8,075 bases of DNA from Reyranella sp. (GTDB taxonomy: Bacteria > Pseudomonadota > Alphaproteobacteria > Reyranellales > Reyranellaceae). The notes below the pieces were generated by a model. That model searched no databases. It saw nothing but the letters and a program-made list of their open reading frames with translations, and was not told the DNA's origin. This document shows, one piece after another, positions 7,419-8,075 of this stretch (its first letter is position 1; each line of letters starts with the position of its first letter). A program made the translations under genes and the position numbers. The stretch spans positions 1 to 8,075 of the forward strand of contig SCVT01000006.1 of NCBI GenBank assembly GCA_004296815.1, in the 5' to 3' direction.

Positions 7419-8075
7419 TAGCGACGCCGACATTGAACGCCTTGGGTAAAACCGAGACCTCGAGCGGCAGCTTGCCGACCGTCTCGCCGTCGAGGTCGAC
7501 GAGGGTCTCGAGATCACTGTCGAACCGAAAGAGCTTGCCGGATGAGACCCGCACCCCGGGATGATGAACATAGGCTCCGCTGTAGGTCTTCGGCAGGATG
7601 CCGAACAGGATGGCAAGCTTGGAGGTGTCCTCGACCTCGACGAGATCGAGGATGCCGTCGTCGAAGCGGGCCCCGGGCGCCAGCTTCATGCCGCCACCGC
7701 CGTTCTCGGTGTTGGCCACCATGGCAGTGAAGATCTTCCGGCTCGCGGCCGGCGCCCCGTCGATCGACAGGGCGATGACCCGAGGGCGATAGCCGAGGGT
7801 TACGATGGGCGTCATGAGGAGGTAGGCGATCTCACCGAACTTCTTCAGCCAGCGCGAGCGTGACGTACGGTGGCTGATCTCGGCGGCACCACCCACCGAG
7901 GCGATGAGATAGCCGAAGCGATCGATCGGGCGACCGTCGAGGCCGGCGCAGCGCACCCGGATCAGGTCGATCGCGCGCGACCCCGTTCCGGCCGCCGCAT
8001 CGTAGGCCCGCGCGGTATCGCCGAGGTAACCAAGGGCGCGGCAGAGTTCGTTGGCGGTGCCGGCCGGTATCGGGC
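7405..8075 (-). CDS. Diacylglycerol kinase-family (YegS/DagK-like) lipid kinase, N-terminus cut by window edge
   Basis: Family role: ATP-dependent phosphorylation of a lipid hydroxyl such as diacylglycerol, at the inner face of the membrane; the true substrate is not readable here. 222 residues are visible. The fragment opens with [14 protein letters not shown] (1-14), matching the conserved GTAN(D/E)-x-x-R motif that follows the GGDGT nucleotide loop, which would lie just outside the window. Then come [25 protein letters not shown] (residues ~119-143; Gly-rich turn, APGA and DDGxLD) and [17 protein letters not shown] (194-210), the typical DGE segment near the C-terminus. No membrane helix or stop interrupts the frame to the right edge. 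A GTG in frame at 7956 is internal: the GTAN motif lies upstream of it. The stop overlaps the purT start by four bases (ATGA), indicating one transcript with purT. Sphingosine kinase-like or undecaprenol-type activity cannot be excluded. Confidence 0.88.
   Translation of the reverse strand, partial: PIPAGTANELCRALGYLGDTARAYDAAAGTGSRAIDLIRVRCAGLDGRPIDRFGYLIASVGGAAEISHRTSRSRWLKKFGEIAYLLMTPIVTLGYRPRVIALSIDGAPAASRKIFTAMVANTENGGGGMKLAPGARFDDGILDLVEVEDTSKLAILFGILPKTYSGAYVHHPGVRVSSGKLFRFDSDLETLVDLDGETVGKLPLEVSVLPKAFNVGVAIMAP

Noticed and set aside
6233..7564. 443-codon plus-strand frame over purT and the lipid kinase
   Set aside because: It is a shadow of two real genes; it crosses their junction and has a His/Arg/Asp-rich, motif-free translation.
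1..8075. Defence system, mobile element, CRISPR array or RNA gene
   Set aside because: Every frame is accounted for by housekeeping genes. I found no direct repeats with spacers, terminal inverted repeats, transposase/integrase motifs or tRNA-like segments by eye.

Overview
This window looks like ordinary chromosomal DNA from a high-GC alphaproteobacterium. The evidence is a very strong G/C bias at third codon positions, a DUF1674/SDHAF4-type small protein divergent from htpX (a familiar alphaproteobacterial arrangement), and family-typical housekeeping enzymes. The exact genus cannot be read from the sequence. I see no IS element, phage gene, CRISPR array, tRNA or rRNA. Coding density is extreme: eight genes fill almost everything, and the longest gene-free stretch is the 59-base divergent gap at 2009-2067.

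Layout: (1) 3-1043 (+), the 3' part of rmuC (membrane-anchored recombination/nuclease-like protein), cut by the left edge. (2) 1040-2008 (-), htpX, a membrane zinc protease whose stop codon overlaps the rmuC stop. (3) A divergent gap, then a rightward run on + : SDHAF4-like succinate dehydrogenase assembly factor (2068-2235), an octopine/nopaline-dehydrogenase-family enzyme (2240-3319), a PLP-dependent threonine ammonia-lyase with ACT domain (3321-4550), and purH (4596-6209). The gaps are 4, 1 and 45 bases, so the first three are very probably co-transcribed and purH may be. (4) On the minus strand and convergent with purH after only 8 bases, purT (6218-7408), whose start overlaps the stop of a diacylglycerol/lipid-kinase-family gene (7405 to the right edge, 5' end missing).

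How they fit together: purT and purH carry out the two formyl-transfer steps of de novo purine synthesis (GAR to FGAR with free formate; AICAR to FAICAR and then IMP). Threonine ammonia-lyase makes 2-oxobutanoate for isoleucine synthesis, and its one-base spacing to an opine-dehydrogenase-like enzyme, a family that reductively couples 2-oxo acids to amines, suggests a possible substrate link. HtpX is a heat-shock membrane quality-control protease, and a sequence resembling a sigma-32 (RpoH) promoter lies so close to its ATG that the transcript would be leaderless or nearly so.

I found no clear new defence or mobile system. The most interesting points are the opine-dehydrogenase/threonine-ammonia-lyase pair, the candidate leaderless heat-shock promoter of htpX, a 14-bp perfect palindrome found twice with a start codon at the same place in it, and the lack of a well-placed Shine-Dalgarno at all six visible starts.
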